DNA from: JAFECT01 sp963838235
Lineage (GTDB): Bacteria > Pseudomonadota > Alphaproteobacteria > Caulobacterales > Caulobacteraceae
Length of the DNA stretch: 64,000 nucleotides
Reading direction: 5' to 3'
Assembly: GCA_963838235.1 (NCBI GenBank)
Contig: CAWIQJ010000005.1
Location: 1,550,001-1,614,000 of the forward strand
Numbering within the stretch: the first letter of the stretch is position 1; each line of letters starts with the position of its first letter. Under the pieces are notes generated by a model, which was not told the origin of the DNA, made no database searches, and saw only the letters and a program-made list of their open reading frames with translations. A program made the position numbers and the translations under genes. Shown in pieces: positions 49,911 to 58,853 of the stretch.

Positions 49911-50669
49911 TCACCGCGCCAACCATCCGCCATCAACCGCCAGCATCGTGCCGTGCACGTAATCCGACGCGTCGGACGCAAGGAACACCGCCGCGCCGCC
50001 GAGATCCCCGGGCTCGCCCCATCGACCCGCCGGAATCCGCGCGAGGATGTCGCGGTTGCGCGTCTCGTCCATGCGCAGCGCCTCGGTGTTGTCGGTGGCA
50101 AAGTACCCGGGTGCGATAGCGTTCACGTTTACGCCCTTCCCCGCCCACTCGTTGGCCAGCAGCCGGGTCAGACCGGCCAGCCCGCTCTTGCTCGCGGTAT
50201 AGGACGCCACCCGCACGCCGCCCTGAAACGACAGCATGGACGCGATGTTGATGATCTTGCCGCGGCCGCGCGCCAGCATGTGCCGCCCCGCCGCCTTGGC
50301 GAGAAAGAACGCGCTCTTCAGGTTGGTGTCGATCACCAGGTCCCAATCGGCCTCGCTGAAGTCGACCGCATCGGCGCGCTTGATCGTGCCGGCGTTGTTG
50401 ACCAGGATATCGAGCGCGCCGAAGTCGTCGACCACGCCGTCGACCAGGCCTTTTATCGGCGCGGTGGTCGACAGGTCCGCGGCGCGCCATGCAAATCGGC
50501 GGCCCAACGCACGTACCGCCGCCTCCGTCGCGTCGGGCTTGGTCCGCCCCGCCGCCGCGATGTCCGCCCCTGCCCCCGCCAACGCCAGTGCAATCGCCTG
50601 GCCCAGCCCCCGGTCGGCGCCGGTGACCAGCGCCGTACGGCCGGTCAGATCGAAGGACGGCGCGCTCAT
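49911..50669 (-). CDS. kduD: 2-dehydro-3-deoxy-D-gluconate 5-dehydrogenase (short-chain dehydrogenase)
   Basis: From ATG 50669 the 252-residue SDR has the cofactor loop ALVTGADRGLGQAIALAL, the NNAG motif (LDILVNNAGTIKRADAVDFS), the Ser-Tyr-Lys catalytic set (IASMLSFQGGVRVASYTASK) and PGYFATDNTEAL. The NNAGTIKR and MLSFQGG details are typical of KduD. It converts 2,5-diketo-3-deoxygluconate to 2-keto-3-deoxygluconate. It is coupled to kduI by a four-base overlap. Other SDR activities are possible but the context is strong. Confidence 0.9.
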   Translation of the reverse strand: MSAPSFDLTGRTALVTGADRGLGQAIALALAGAGADIAAAGRTKPDATEAAVRALGRRFAWRAADLSTTAPIKGLVDGVVDDFGALDILVNNAGTIKRADAVDFSEADWDLVIDTNLKSAFFLAKAAGRHMLARGRGKIINIASMLSFQGGVRVASYTASKSGLAGLTRLLANEWAGKGVNVNAIAPGYFATDNTEALRMDETRNRDILARIPAGRWGEPGDLGGAAVFLASDASDYVHGTMLAVDGGWLAR

Positions 50670-51508
50670 TTCAGCTGGCAGATGTCGAGCACGTGCATGT
50701 CGGTGTAGTCCAGGTTCTCGCCGCCCATGGCCCAGATGAAGCAATAGTTCGACGTCCCCGACCCCATGTGGATCGACCACGGCGGCGAGACCACCGCCTC
50801 GTCGTTGGCGACCACAATGTGGCGTGCGGCGTCGGGCTCGCCCATGAAATGGAACACACGCTCGTCGGGTTTCAAACCGAAATAGAAATACACCTCCGAG
50901 CGGCGGTCGTGCAGGTGCGGCGGCATGGTGTTCCACACACTGCCGGTCTTAAGGATCGTCAGCCCCAGCAGCAACTGCGCCGACTTGCAGGTCGCCGGCA
51001 CAATGTACTGGTAGATGGTCCGCTCGTTCGAAGTCTCGAGCGCGCCGCGCTCCAGCGGCACCGCCTGGTCGATGGAGATCTTCACCGTCTCGAACCGCGC
51101 ATGCGCCGGCGTGCTGGCGAGATAGAACTTTGCGGGCGTCGCCCCGTCCACGTTCTCGAACACCACCGTCTCAGTGCCCATCGGGATGTAAAGGCCATCG
51201 CGGGGCTTCAGGTCGTAGGCCTGGCCGTCGACGATGATGCGCCCGGCGCCCTCGCCCACGTTCACTGCGCCCAGCTCCCGCCGTTCCAGGAACGGCGCGC
51301 CCGCGGCGGGCGCTTCCTGCACCGGCAGCGAAACCGGTCTCGACACGGGCGCCGCGCCGCCGATCACGAACCGCTCGTTGTGTGAATAGTTCAGGCTCAC
51401 GGCATCCGGCGTAAACAGCGCGCCGATCAGATAGCGATCGCGCAGAGCATCGTTGCTGACGCCCTGCATCATGTCGGGATGGGTGGCCTGCAGTGTCTTG
51501 TTGAACAC
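50666..51508 (-). CDS. kduI: 5-dehydro-4-deoxy-D-glucuronate isomerase
   Basis: The start is GTG 51508, eight bases after AGGAG, giving 280 residues, equal to E. coli KduI. Typical KduI motifs include THPDMMQGVSNDALRDRYLI, PVSLPVQEAPAAGAPFLERR, RELGAVNVGEGAG and the cupin metal site MPPHLHDRRSEVYFYFGL. It isomerises the 4-deoxy-5-ketouronate released from unsaturated galacturonate by pectate lyase products. It lies between uxaC and kduD in one leftward operon. Confidence 0.95.
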   Translation of the reverse strand: MFNKTLQATHPDMMQGVSNDALRDRYLIGALFTPDAVSLNYSHNERFVIGGAAPVSRPVSLPVQEAPAAGAPFLERRELGAVNVGEGAGRIIVDGQAYDLKPRDGLYIPMGTETVVFENVDGATPAKFYLASTPAHARFETVKISIDQAVPLERGALETSNERTIYQYIVPATCKSAQLLLGLTILKTGSVWNTMPPHLHDRRSEVYFYFGLKPDERVFHFMGEPDAARHIVVANDEAVVSPPWSIHMGSGTSNYCFIWAMGGENLDYTDMHVLDICQLK

Positions 51509-51518
51509 GGATGGGCTC

Positions 51519-52961
51519 CTAGGCGGAAAGGGCGCCGGCGTCGGGCCGGTCCAAACGATAGGCGCGCTTGGCGAGGCCGTAGGCGAGGTCGGGCGCCAGC
51601 GCGTGCGCGTCATCCTCGTCCAGTCGATGCTCGGCCACCAGTCGCGCGAGGAAGGCGCAGTCCACCCGCCGCGCCACGTCGTGTCGCGCGGGGATCGAGG
51701 TGAACGCGCGCGTGTCGTCGTTGAAACCCACGGTGTTGTAAAACCCGGCCGTCTCGGTAGTCGCCTCTCGGAAGCGGCGCATGCCTTCGGGGCTGTCGTG
51801 GAACCACCAGGCGGGGCCGAGCTTCAGGCACGGATAGTGACCCGCCAGCGGCGCGAGCTCGCGGCTGTAGGCGGTCTCGTCCAGGGTAAACAGGATGATC
51901 GACAGGTCCCGCTCGCCGCCGAAGCGGTCGAGCAGCGGTTTCAGCGCATGGACATAGTCGGTGCGCGTGGGGATGTCGGCGCCCTTGTCGCGGCCGAACG
52001 CGGCGAACAACCCGCGGTCATGGTTGCGCCAGGCGCCCGAGTGGATCTGCATCACCAGGCCGTCGTCGAGGCTCATCCGCGCCATCTCGGTCAGCATCTG
52101 GGCGCGGAACAACTCGGCCTCCTCCGCCGTGACCGCGCCCGACACGATCCTGCCATGCAGCGCCTGGGCCTCCGCCTCGCTGAGGTCCGCCGTCGCCGCG
52201 GTCGGATGGCCGTGGTCGGTCGCGGTCGCGCCGGCGGCGATGAACTCGGCGCGTTGCGTGCGGTGGGCGTCGAGATAGCCGCGCCAGCTCATCACGTCCT
52301 TGCCGGTCAGCTCGCCGAACCGCGTCAGCGCCGAAGGGAAATCCTCGTGCTCCGCATCGACTACCATGTCGGGCCGATAGGTGGTGATCACCCGCCCGCC
52401 CCAGCCGCTCTTGCGGATGGCGTGGTGGTTGGACAGGCTGTCGACCGGCGACTTCGTCGTCGCCAGCACCTCGATCTTGAACCGGTCGAACAGGGCGCGC
52501 GGCCGGAACGCCTCGTTCGCCAGCGCCTCGCCGATGCGGTCGAAATAGTGGTCCGCAGTGTCGGACCCGAGCACGACATCGATCCCGAACACTTCGACAA
52601 ACGTATGGTTCAGCCACAGCGCCGACGGTGTCCCGCGGAACAGGAACCAGTGCTGCGCAAACAGCCGCCACGCCTCGCGCGGATCGGCCGCGGGCGGCCC
52701 CTTGCGCGACGCAACCCCCAGCCGTTCCAACGGCACGCCCTGGCTGTGCAGCATGCGGTAGAGGTAGTGGTCCGGCGCCAGCAACAGGTCCGTCGCGTTT
52801 GAGAACGGCGCGTTGGAGGCAAACCACCCCGCATCCGTATGCCCATGCGGACTGACGATCGGCATGTCCCTGACCGCCGCATAAAGCCCACGCGCAATCG
52901 CCCGCACCGAAGCGTCGGCGGGGAACAGGCGGTCGTCGTCGAGGGTCAGCGTTTTCGGCAT
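51519..52961 (-). CDS. uxaC: Uronate (glucuronate/galacturonate) isomerase
   Basis: The 480-residue protein has the UxaC pattern: MPIVSPHGHTDAGWFASN with the metal-binding HGH, APDHYLYRMLHSQGV, WRLFAQHWFLFRGTPSALWL, VLATTKSPVDSLSNH, VMQIHSGAWRNHDR and GFYNTVGFNDDTRAF. It interconverts galacturonate with tagaturonate and glucuronate with fructuronate, the first step for saturated uronates. An operator lies 12 bases upstream. It is ten bases from the kduI start. Confidence 0.95.
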   Translation of the reverse strand: MPKTLTLDDDRLFPADASVRAIARGLYAAVRDMPIVSPHGHTDAGWFASNAPFSNATDLLLAPDHYLYRMLHSQGVPLERLGVASRKGPPAADPREAWRLFAQHWFLFRGTPSALWLNHTFVEVFGIDVVLGSDTADHYFDRIGEALANEAFRPRALFDRFKIEVLATTKSPVDSLSNHHAIRKSGWGGRVITTYRPDMVVDAEHEDFPSALTRFGELTGKDVMSWRGYLDAHRTQRAEFIAAGATATDHGHPTAATADLSEAEAQALHGRIVSGAVTAEEAELFRAQMLTEMARMSLDDGLVMQIHSGAWRNHDRGLFAAFGRDKGADIPTRTDYVHALKPLLDRFGGERDLSIILFTLDETAYSRELAPLAGHYPCLKLGPAWWFHDSPEGMRRFREATTETAGFYNTVGFNDDTRAFTSIPARHDVARRVDCAFLARLVAEHRLDEDDAHALAPDLAYGLAKRAYRLDRPDAGALSA

Positions 52962-52973
52962 CGGATCGATTTA

Positions 52974-52988
52974 GGTAACCGGTGTCAT
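52974..52988 (-). promoter_or_regulatory. LacI-type operator before uxaC
   Basis: GGTAACCGGTGTCAT shares the ACCGGTGTCA core with the perfect palindrome at 49735 and lies just upstream of the uxaC start codon, so bound repressor would block the uxaC-kduI-kduD transcript. Confidence 0.75.
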
Positions 52989-53034
52989 TGTTGCACGGGA
53001 ACGCCCCGCGAGCCAAGCCCCGTCCGGTTTACCC

Positions 53035-54150
53035 CTACCCCTGCGGCGTGCCCGTCGAATTTCGCACCACCAACGAAGGCCGAACGTCCACCTCGTCGGG
53101 CGCTGCACCCTCCGCCCCGGCCAGCAGTTTCTCCGCCGCCATCCGGCCCATGTCGCGGATCGGCAGGCGCACCGTGGTCAGGTAGGGCCACACGCGCGAG
53201 GCCATCGGACTGTCGTCGTAGCCGACCACCGACAGGTCGCGCGGAATCTCCAGGCCCAGGTCGCGGGCGGCCTTGAACACGCCCATCGCCATCTCGTCGT
53301 TGCCGGTGAAGATCGCCGTCGGGCGCGGGTCGAGCGCCAGCAGGACCGCCCCGCACGCAACGCCGGACTCGAAGGTGTAACCGCCCTCGACCGAATAGCG
53401 CGGCTCCAGCTTCAGCCCATGCTCCTTCAACCCCGCCACGAACCCCTGACGCCGCGTATGCGCCGATCGGAAGGTCTCCGGGCCCGAGATATGGGCGATG
53501 CGCTTGTGGCCCAATCCCGCCAGGTGCCGCGCCGCTTCCGCCGCGCCGACGTCGTCGTGGGTCACCAGCATGCTCTGCGGCTCCGACAATGACACCGAGG
53601 CGATGCGCACGTAGCGGCAGGCCAACCGGTCGAGCGTCTCGATCAGCCGCTCGTCCTCCGACGTGGACGGCGGCAGGATCACGCCGAACAGGCGCTGGCG
53701 CTCGACGAACATCCGGATGTCGGCCAGGAACGCCGAATTGGTGCGGCTGCACGGGTGCACCACAAGCTCGTAGCCCGAGCCGCGCAACGCTTCGAGCACG
53801 CCTTGCTGCATATCGACGACGTACTGCGGGTTCGGCTGGTCATAGATCATGCCGACCAGGAACGAGCGGCTCAACGCCAGGCCCCGCGCCTGCGGATCGG
53901 GCGCATAGCCGTGCGCCTCGATGATGGCGTTGACCCTGCGCCGCGTCTCCTCCTTCACCGAGGGCGAGTCGTTGATCACCCGCGAGACGGTCTTCTTCGA
54001 GACGCCGGCCAGGCGCGCGATGTCGTTGATGGTTGCGCGGCGCTTGCCGAGCTCGAGCGCCGTGTCGCGCGCCGTCGGCTCGCCGGCGGGGTCCGTCTTG
54101 GCCTTGCTTTGCGGCTTGCCAGAACTCTGGGCGGTCTTTCGGCGGTCCAA
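53035..54150 (-). CDS. LacI family regulator of the uronate locus
   Basis: The likely start is TTG 54150, after AAGGA; GTG 54231 would lie inside the operator. The 371-residue product has the LacI helix-turn-helix (ATINDIARLAGVSKKTVSRV, INDSPSVKEETRRRV) and a periplasmic-binding-like sensor domain (FLVGMIYDQPNPQYVVDMQQ, THDDVGAAEAARHLAGLGHK, PTAIFTGNDEMAMGV). It resembles the Caulobacter-type regulators of sugar-acid genes. The sites TGACACCGGTGTCA across the locus are its probable targets, including one in its own promoter; the inducer is probably a uronate-derived keto acid. Confidence 0.85.
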   Translation of the reverse strand: MDRRKTAQSSGKPQSKAKTDPAGEPTARDTALELGKRRATINDIARLAGVSKKTVSRVINDSPSVKEETRRRVNAIIEAHGYAPDPQARGLALSRSFLVGMIYDQPNPQYVVDMQQGVLEALRGSGYELVVHPCSRTNSAFLADIRMFVERQRLFGVILPPSTSEDERLIETLDRLACRYVRIASVSLSEPQSMLVTHDDVGAAEAARHLAGLGHKRIAHISGPETFRSAHTRRQGFVAGLKEHGLKLEPRYSVEGGYTFESGVACGAVLLALDPRPTAIFTGNDEMAMGVFKAARDLGLEIPRDLSVVGYDDSPMASRVWPYLTTVRLPIRDMGRMAAEKLLAGAEGAAPDEVDVRPSLVVRNSTGTPQG

Positions 54151-54225
54151 GGGCGGTCCTTCGGTAATGCTGCGCCTGCATACCGGCGGCGGCGGCCGGA
54201 CGCCACAGCCCGCTTGATCCCACTC

Positions 54226-54239
54226 TGACACCGGTTACC
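54226..54239. promoter_or_regulatory. LacI-type operator in the lacI/uxaA divergent gap
   Basis: TGACACCGGTTACC lies 10 bases before the uxaA start and 75 bases upstream of the lacI start, able to control both genes. Confidence 0.75.
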
Positions 54240-54249
54240 TTAAGGGTCC

Positions 54250-55767
54250 ATGCCGGACCTGCCGATCCAGCCCGTGGCCGCCCTGGCCGTTCTCCGCATC
54301 GATCCGCGCGACGATGTGGCCACCGCCCTGCGCGCGCTCGCGCCCGGCGAACAGGTGGACGCGGGCGGCGGGGCGGTGACGGTGCTCGACCCGATCCCCA
54401 AGGGCCACAAGCTGGCGCTGAAGCCGGTGGCCGAGGGCGTCGAGGTGCTGAAGTACGGCTGGCCCATCGGCCGCGCGACCACAGCCATCCGCGCCGGCGA
54501 GCACGTGCACAGCCACAACCTGAAGACCGGACTCTCGGGGACGGAGGCTTACGACCGCGCCGGGTGGCGCCCGCCCGAGGTTCCGGCGGCCGTGACCGGC
54601 GCGACCTTCCAGGGCTATCGCCGCGCCGACGGCCGGGTCGGCGTGCGCAACGAAATCTGGATTCTCTGCACCGTCGGCTGCGTCGCGCGCACGGCCGAGC
54701 GGATCGCGCGCATCGGCGCGGAGCGCTACGCCGGCCGAGTCGACGGTATCTTCGCCTTCACCCATCCGTTCGGCTGTTCGCAGTTGGGCGACGACCTCGA
54801 CGCCACGCGGCGCGTGCTGGCGGGATTGGCCGTGCATCCCAACGCCGGCGGCGTGCTGATCCTAGGCCTCGGCTGCGAGTCGAACCAGCTCGACGCCCTG
54901 CTTGCGACACTGCCCGCGTCGCGGCGCGAGCGCATCCGCGCCTTCGCCGCCCAAGCCGAAGAGGACGAGACTGAAGCGGGCCTCGCCGCGCTCGACGCCC
55001 TGGTGAGGCTCGCGGAAAAGGACAATCGCGAACCCTGCCCCGCCTCGTCGCTGGTAATCGGGTTGAAGTGCGGCGGTTCCGACGGGTTCAGCGGCCTCAC
55101 CGCCAACCCGCTGGTCGGCCGCATCGCCGACAAGGTCGCCGAAGCCGGCGGCACGCCGATCTTGACCGAGATCCCCGAGGTGTTTGGCGCCGAACAGCTC
55201 TTGATGCAGCGCGCCGCCAGCCCGCGCGTGTTTGACGCGGTCGGCGCGGTGGTCAACGACTTCAAACAGTACTTTCTCGACCATGGCGAGCCGGTGTCGG
55301 AGAACCCCTCGCCCGGCAACATCGAAGGCGGCGTCACCACCCTGGAGGAGAAATCACTGGGCGCGGTGCAGAAGTCCGGCCGCTCCGCCCTGACCCAGGT
55401 GCTGCGCTACGGCGAACGCGCCGACGCGCCGGGCCTGGCGCTGCTCGAGGCGCCCGGCAACGATGCGGTGTCGTCCACCGCCCTCACCTGCGCCGGCGCC
55501 ACGGTCATCCTGTTCACCACCGGCCGCGGCACGCCGCTCGGATTTCCCGCACCGACGTTGAAGATCGCCACCAACTCCGACCTCGCGCGCCGCAAGCCGC
55601 ACTGGATCGACTTCGACGCCGGCCGGCTGATCGAGGGCGAGGACCGCGAAGCGGCCGCCGAGGACCTCTGGCGCCTGGTGCTCGACACCGCCTCGGGAAA
55701 GCCCGCCAAGAATGAGCTGAACGGTGAACGCGAAATCGCGATCTGGAAGCGCGGAGTCACCCTCTGA
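54250..55767 (+). CDS. uxaA: Altronate dehydratase
   Basis: The 505-residue protein has the N-terminal SAF domain (VLRIDPRDDVATALRAL; PIPKGHKLALKPVAEGVEVL; HVHSHNL) and the UxaA catalytic core: GRVGVRNEIWILCTVGCVAR, AFTHPFGCSQLGDDLD, LILGLGCESNQLDALL and VIGLKCGGSDGFSGLTANPL, with the Cys residues of the iron or Fe-S site. It dehydrates altronate to 2-keto-3-deoxygluconate. The operator just upstream places it under the LacI regulator. Confidence 0.95.
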   Translation: MPDLPIQPVAALAVLRIDPRDDVATALRALAPGEQVDAGGGAVTVLDPIPKGHKLALKPVAEGVEVLKYGWPIGRATTAIRAGEHVHSHNLKTGLSGTEAYDRAGWRPPEVPAAVTGATFQGYRRADGRVGVRNEIWILCTVGCVARTAERIARIGAERYAGRVDGIFAFTHPFGCSQLGDDLDATRRVLAGLAVHPNAGGVLILGLGCESNQLDALLATLPASRRERIRAFAAQAEEDETEAGLAALDALVRLAEKDNREPCPASSLVIGLKCGGSDGFSGLTANPLVGRIADKVAEAGGTPILTEIPEVFGAEQLLMQRAASPRVFDAVGAVVNDFKQYFLDHGEPVSENPSPGNIEGGVTTLEEKSLGAVQKSGRSALTQVLRYGERADAPGLALLEAPGNDAVSSTALTCAGATVILFTTGRGTPLGFPAPTLKIATNSDLARRKPHWIDFDAGRLIEGEDREAAAEDLWRLVLDTASGKPAKNELNGEREIAIWKRGVTL

Positions 55768-55796
55768 CCCGCCTCGCCGACGCGACGCTGGGCGAC

Positions 55797-57195
55797 ATGC
55801 GCGCGGGCGTGGCGCGTCCGGGCTATGACCGAGCCGCCACGCGGATCGGCGTCGTGCACCTGGGCCCCGGTGCGTTCCATCGCGCGCACCAGGCCTACTA
55901 TTTCGACCGGCTGCTGGCGCGCGACCCCCGGTGGGCGATCTCGGCCGTGTCGCTGCACAGTCCAGGCGTGCGCGACGCGCTCGCCCCGCAGGACGGCCTC
56001 TACGCGCTCGCCGAACTCGACGACCCCACACGCTGGCGCGTGATCGGCGCCATCCGCGAGGTGTCGGTGGCGCCGCAAACGCCCGACCGCGTGCTCGCGC
56101 GGGTAGCGCATCCGGACACGCGGCTGGTCACCCTCACCATCACCGAAAAGGGCTATGCGCTCGACAACGCAGGGCGGCTGGATTTCAACGACCCCGACGT
56201 CGCCGCGGACCTCGCTGGCGACGCGCACCCGCGCACCGCCATCGGCTGGATCGTCGCCGGCCTCCGCGCGCGCCGCGCCGCCGGACTCCCACCGTTTACC
56301 ACGGTGAGTTGCGACAACCTCGCCGACAACGGACGCAAGCTGAAAGCCGCCGTCGTCGCCTTCGCCGGCCGGCGCGACCCCGGCCTCGCGCATTGGATCG
56401 AAACCGAAGCGCGGTTCCCCTGCACCATGGTCAACTCCATCACCCCCGCCACCGACGACGCCCTGTGCGCTCGCGCCGCCGAGGCGCTTGGCCTGACCGA
56501 CGCCTGGCCGGTCCAGCGCGAGCCGTTCACTCAATGGGTCGTCGAAGACGCCTTCGGCGACGATGGCCCCGACTGGGCCAGCGCGAGCGTGACCGTCAGC
56601 AACGACATCGCCGCCTACGCCCAGGCGAAGCTGCGCCTGCTTAACGGCGCCCACTCCACCCTCGCCTACGTCGGCCTGCCGCGCGGCCATGAAACCGTCG
56701 GCGAAGCCATGGCCGACGCCGAACTGGCGGCGTTCGTGGAGCGCCTGATGTGCGAAGACATCGCGCCGACGATCGCCGCGCCAAACGGCCTCGACCTCGA
56801 TCGATATATCCGCGACCTGTTGGCGCGCTTCCGCAACGGCGCCGTGCGCCACCTTCTGTCCCAGATTGCGTGGGACGGATCGCAGAAACTTCCGGTGCGC
56901 GTGCTCGCCACCGTCCGCGACGCAGCCCATGCGGGCCGCCCGCTCGACCGGCTGGCGGTTCCTGTCGCCGCCTGGATGCGCTTCATCCGCGACCGTGCGC
57001 GGATCGGCGTCGCCATCGTGGACCCGCTCGCCGACGCACTGATGGAGATCGCCCGCGCGACGTCGGGCAAGGGCCTGGACGACGTCCCAAGAATTCCTGT
57101 CGCTCGAAGCCGTCTTCAGTCGCGACAGTTTGCCCGCGCCTTACGTCGACGCCCTGATCACAGCCTACGACGGCCTAGGTCACGGCCGCCTCTGA
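55797..57195 (+). CDS. UxuB-like mannitol dehydrogenase family oxidoreductase (frameshifted near 57087)
   Basis: The frame from ATG 55797 has IGVVHLGPGAFHRAHQAYYF (dinucleotide binding), TLTITEKGYALD, TVSCDNLADNGRKLKAAVVA, and KLRLLNGAHSTLAYVGLPRG with the catalytic Lys-His region, all of the fructuronate reductase/mannitol dehydrogenase family. After SGKGLDDV the C-terminus is in another frame (QEFLSLEAVFSRDSLPAPYV to GHGRL); deleting one C of CCC at 57086-57088 restores about 465 residues. Homologues start about 11 residues earlier, where only a CTG (55764) is available. With uxaA next to it, it reduces tagaturonate or fructuronate. Confidence 0.8.
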
Positions 57196-57198
57196 CGA

Positions 57199-58623
57199 CT
57201 ACCGCGACTCCGGCTCCATCAGCGTCGTCGATGCATCCGAGGCGTCCAGCAGCGCCGGCGACTTCGGCGTCATGGTGTCCAGGTTCCAGTCGTCCGGGTT
57301 GAACGCGCGGCGGGTTTCCTTCTCCGGCAGGTTCCCGTGTACGTCGGCCTCGCTGTCGATGATCCAGCCGCGGCCCTCGGCGACGTCGGCGACCAGGCGG
57401 GCGTCGTCGTAGTCGCGGTCCCACGGACGCGCACCGACCGTAGCCAGGACGCTGCGCTGCACGTCGCGCGCGGGGATCGCGGTCAGACCTTCCGGCCACA
57501 CCGGCGGCTTGCTCATCGCGATGATCTTGGCGCCGGTCGTCGTGTACGACCCCTGCATCGGCAGCGGCCGCCCGATCTTGTCCACCGCGATGTTGTCGCG
57601 GCCGTAGTATTCCAGGTCGCCGTCGCCGCCGATCTCCAGGAACGCCAAGTCCTGCGGCGTGGACATGCCCGCGCGCAGCACGTTGCCCACCGCGCTCATC
57701 ATGCCGACCTGGTAGGGGTGCGGCCCCCATTCCTCCGCGATCAGGTTGTAGTGCACCGCCCTTTGACCGGGATCGTAGATCAGATTGTTCACGATTGCGC
57801 CGTGCACCCCGCCCTTGAACAAGGGGCTGCGCTCATAGTCGTGCGCGAACAGGTCGCCCAGCAGCAGCACGCCCGTCGTGTTGTCGTGGATCAGCGCGCC
57901 TTTGGAGTGCTCGATCTTCCAGTGCGACGAGCGCGCCAGCGCTTCGGCGATGATGGTGTTGGAGAAGGTCACCCGGTGCGATGTGGAATTGCGCCAGTCG
58001 TCCGGCGTCTTGCCCTTGAAGCGGCTGCCCGAGACCGCGGCGATCTTGTTGGTCGCCCAGTAGAGCGAGCAGTGGTCGATGATGACGTCGTAGGCGCCGT
58101 CCTCGGTACGCACGCCGTCGGTGGACCAGCCGCTGGCCTTGGGGTGGCCCGCATCGCCGGTGCGCACGCGCAGGTGCTGCACGATCACGTCGTGGGTGTG
58201 GATGGCGAGGCCTTTGCCGCGGATCAGCGTCACGCCGGGCGATGGCGCCGTCTGACCGGCGATGGTGAGGAAGGGCTCTTTCACATTGAGCGTGGATTCG
58301 CCGAGATCGATCTGGCCGCCGACTTCGAACACCACGATGCGCGAGCCCTTGGCCTCGATCGCCTCACGCAGCGAGCCGGGGCCCGTGGCCGCAAGCGTGG
58401 TCACCTTGATGATGCGGCCGCCGCGGCCGCCCGCGGTCTTGGCCCAGCCGGCCTTGGGCAGATCGAGGGTCGCCATATAGGTCGACATCGTGCCCGGCGT
58501 AGGGAGCGGCGCGGCCACGGTCTGTGGCGCGGCGGAGGCCTTGGTTCGGGTTTTCGGGGCCGCCTGGCCCGCCTGGACGCCCAGGGCGCAAAGGGCCAGC
58601 GCGATCGTCGCAGCCCGGATCAT
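57199..58623 (-). CDS. Exported pectate lyase (right-handed beta-helix, PL1-like)
   Basis: From ATG 58623 the 474-residue protein starts with a signal peptide (MIRAATIALALCALGVQAGQ). The mature enzyme shows the PL1-like pattern GGRGGRIIKVTTLAATGPGS, LREAIEAKGSRIVVFEVGGQ, IAGQTAPSPGVTLIRG, QHLRVRTGD and DVIIDHCSLYWATNKI with calcium-binding acidic residues, then ladder repeats. It cleaves polygalacturonate by beta-elimination, yielding unsaturated ends that KduI/KduD handle. The start follows GGAG. It faces a divergent gene across an operator (58733). Confidence 0.85.
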   Translation of the reverse strand: MIRAATIALALCALGVQAGQAAPKTRTKASAAPQTVAAPLPTPGTMSTYMATLDLPKAGWAKTAGGRGGRIIKVTTLAATGPGSLREAIEAKGSRIVVFEVGGQIDLGESTLNVKEPFLTIAGQTAPSPGVTLIRGKGLAIHTHDVIVQHLRVRTGDAGHPKASGWSTDGVRTEDGAYDVIIDHCSLYWATNKIAAVSGSRFKGKTPDDWRNSTSHRVTFSNTIIAEALARSSHWKIEHSKGALIHDNTTGVLLLGDLFAHDYERSPLFKGGVHGAIVNNLIYDPGQRAVHYNLIAEEWGPHPYQVGMMSAVGNVLRAGMSTPQDLAFLEIGGDGDLEYYGRDNIAVDKIGRPLPMQGSYTTTGAKIIAMSKPPVWPEGLTAIPARDVQRSVLATVGARPWDRDYDDARLVADVAEGRGWIIDSEADVHGNLPEKETRRAFNPDDWNLDTMTPKSPALLDASDASTTLMEPESR

Positions 58624-58732
58624 CCCGCTCCGTTTCACTTTTCCAACCCCCTGTAACAACAGAAGAATCTCGGCGTCACAACTGGCGTCGAGGGCGAATT
58701 CCCGGGCCGTCCCGTTCACCCGGCGTTGAAAA

Positions 58733-58746
58733 TGACACCGGTTTCC
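58733..58746. promoter_or_regulatory. LacI-type operator between pectate lyase and hydratase genes
   Basis: TGACACCGGTTTCC lies between the divergent genes starting at 58623 and 58854. It shares nine leading bases with the palindrome at 49735. The gap (58624-58853) contains no gene. Confidence 0.7.
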
Positions 58747-58853
58747 TTTAAGCACAATCCCCATCGGGAACCAGAGGCCGGGGCGGTCCAGATCGTGCGC
58801 GCGAACCACAAGACGGCGGCCAGGCGCGACCCTTCCGCGGGGAGCGCCCGACC

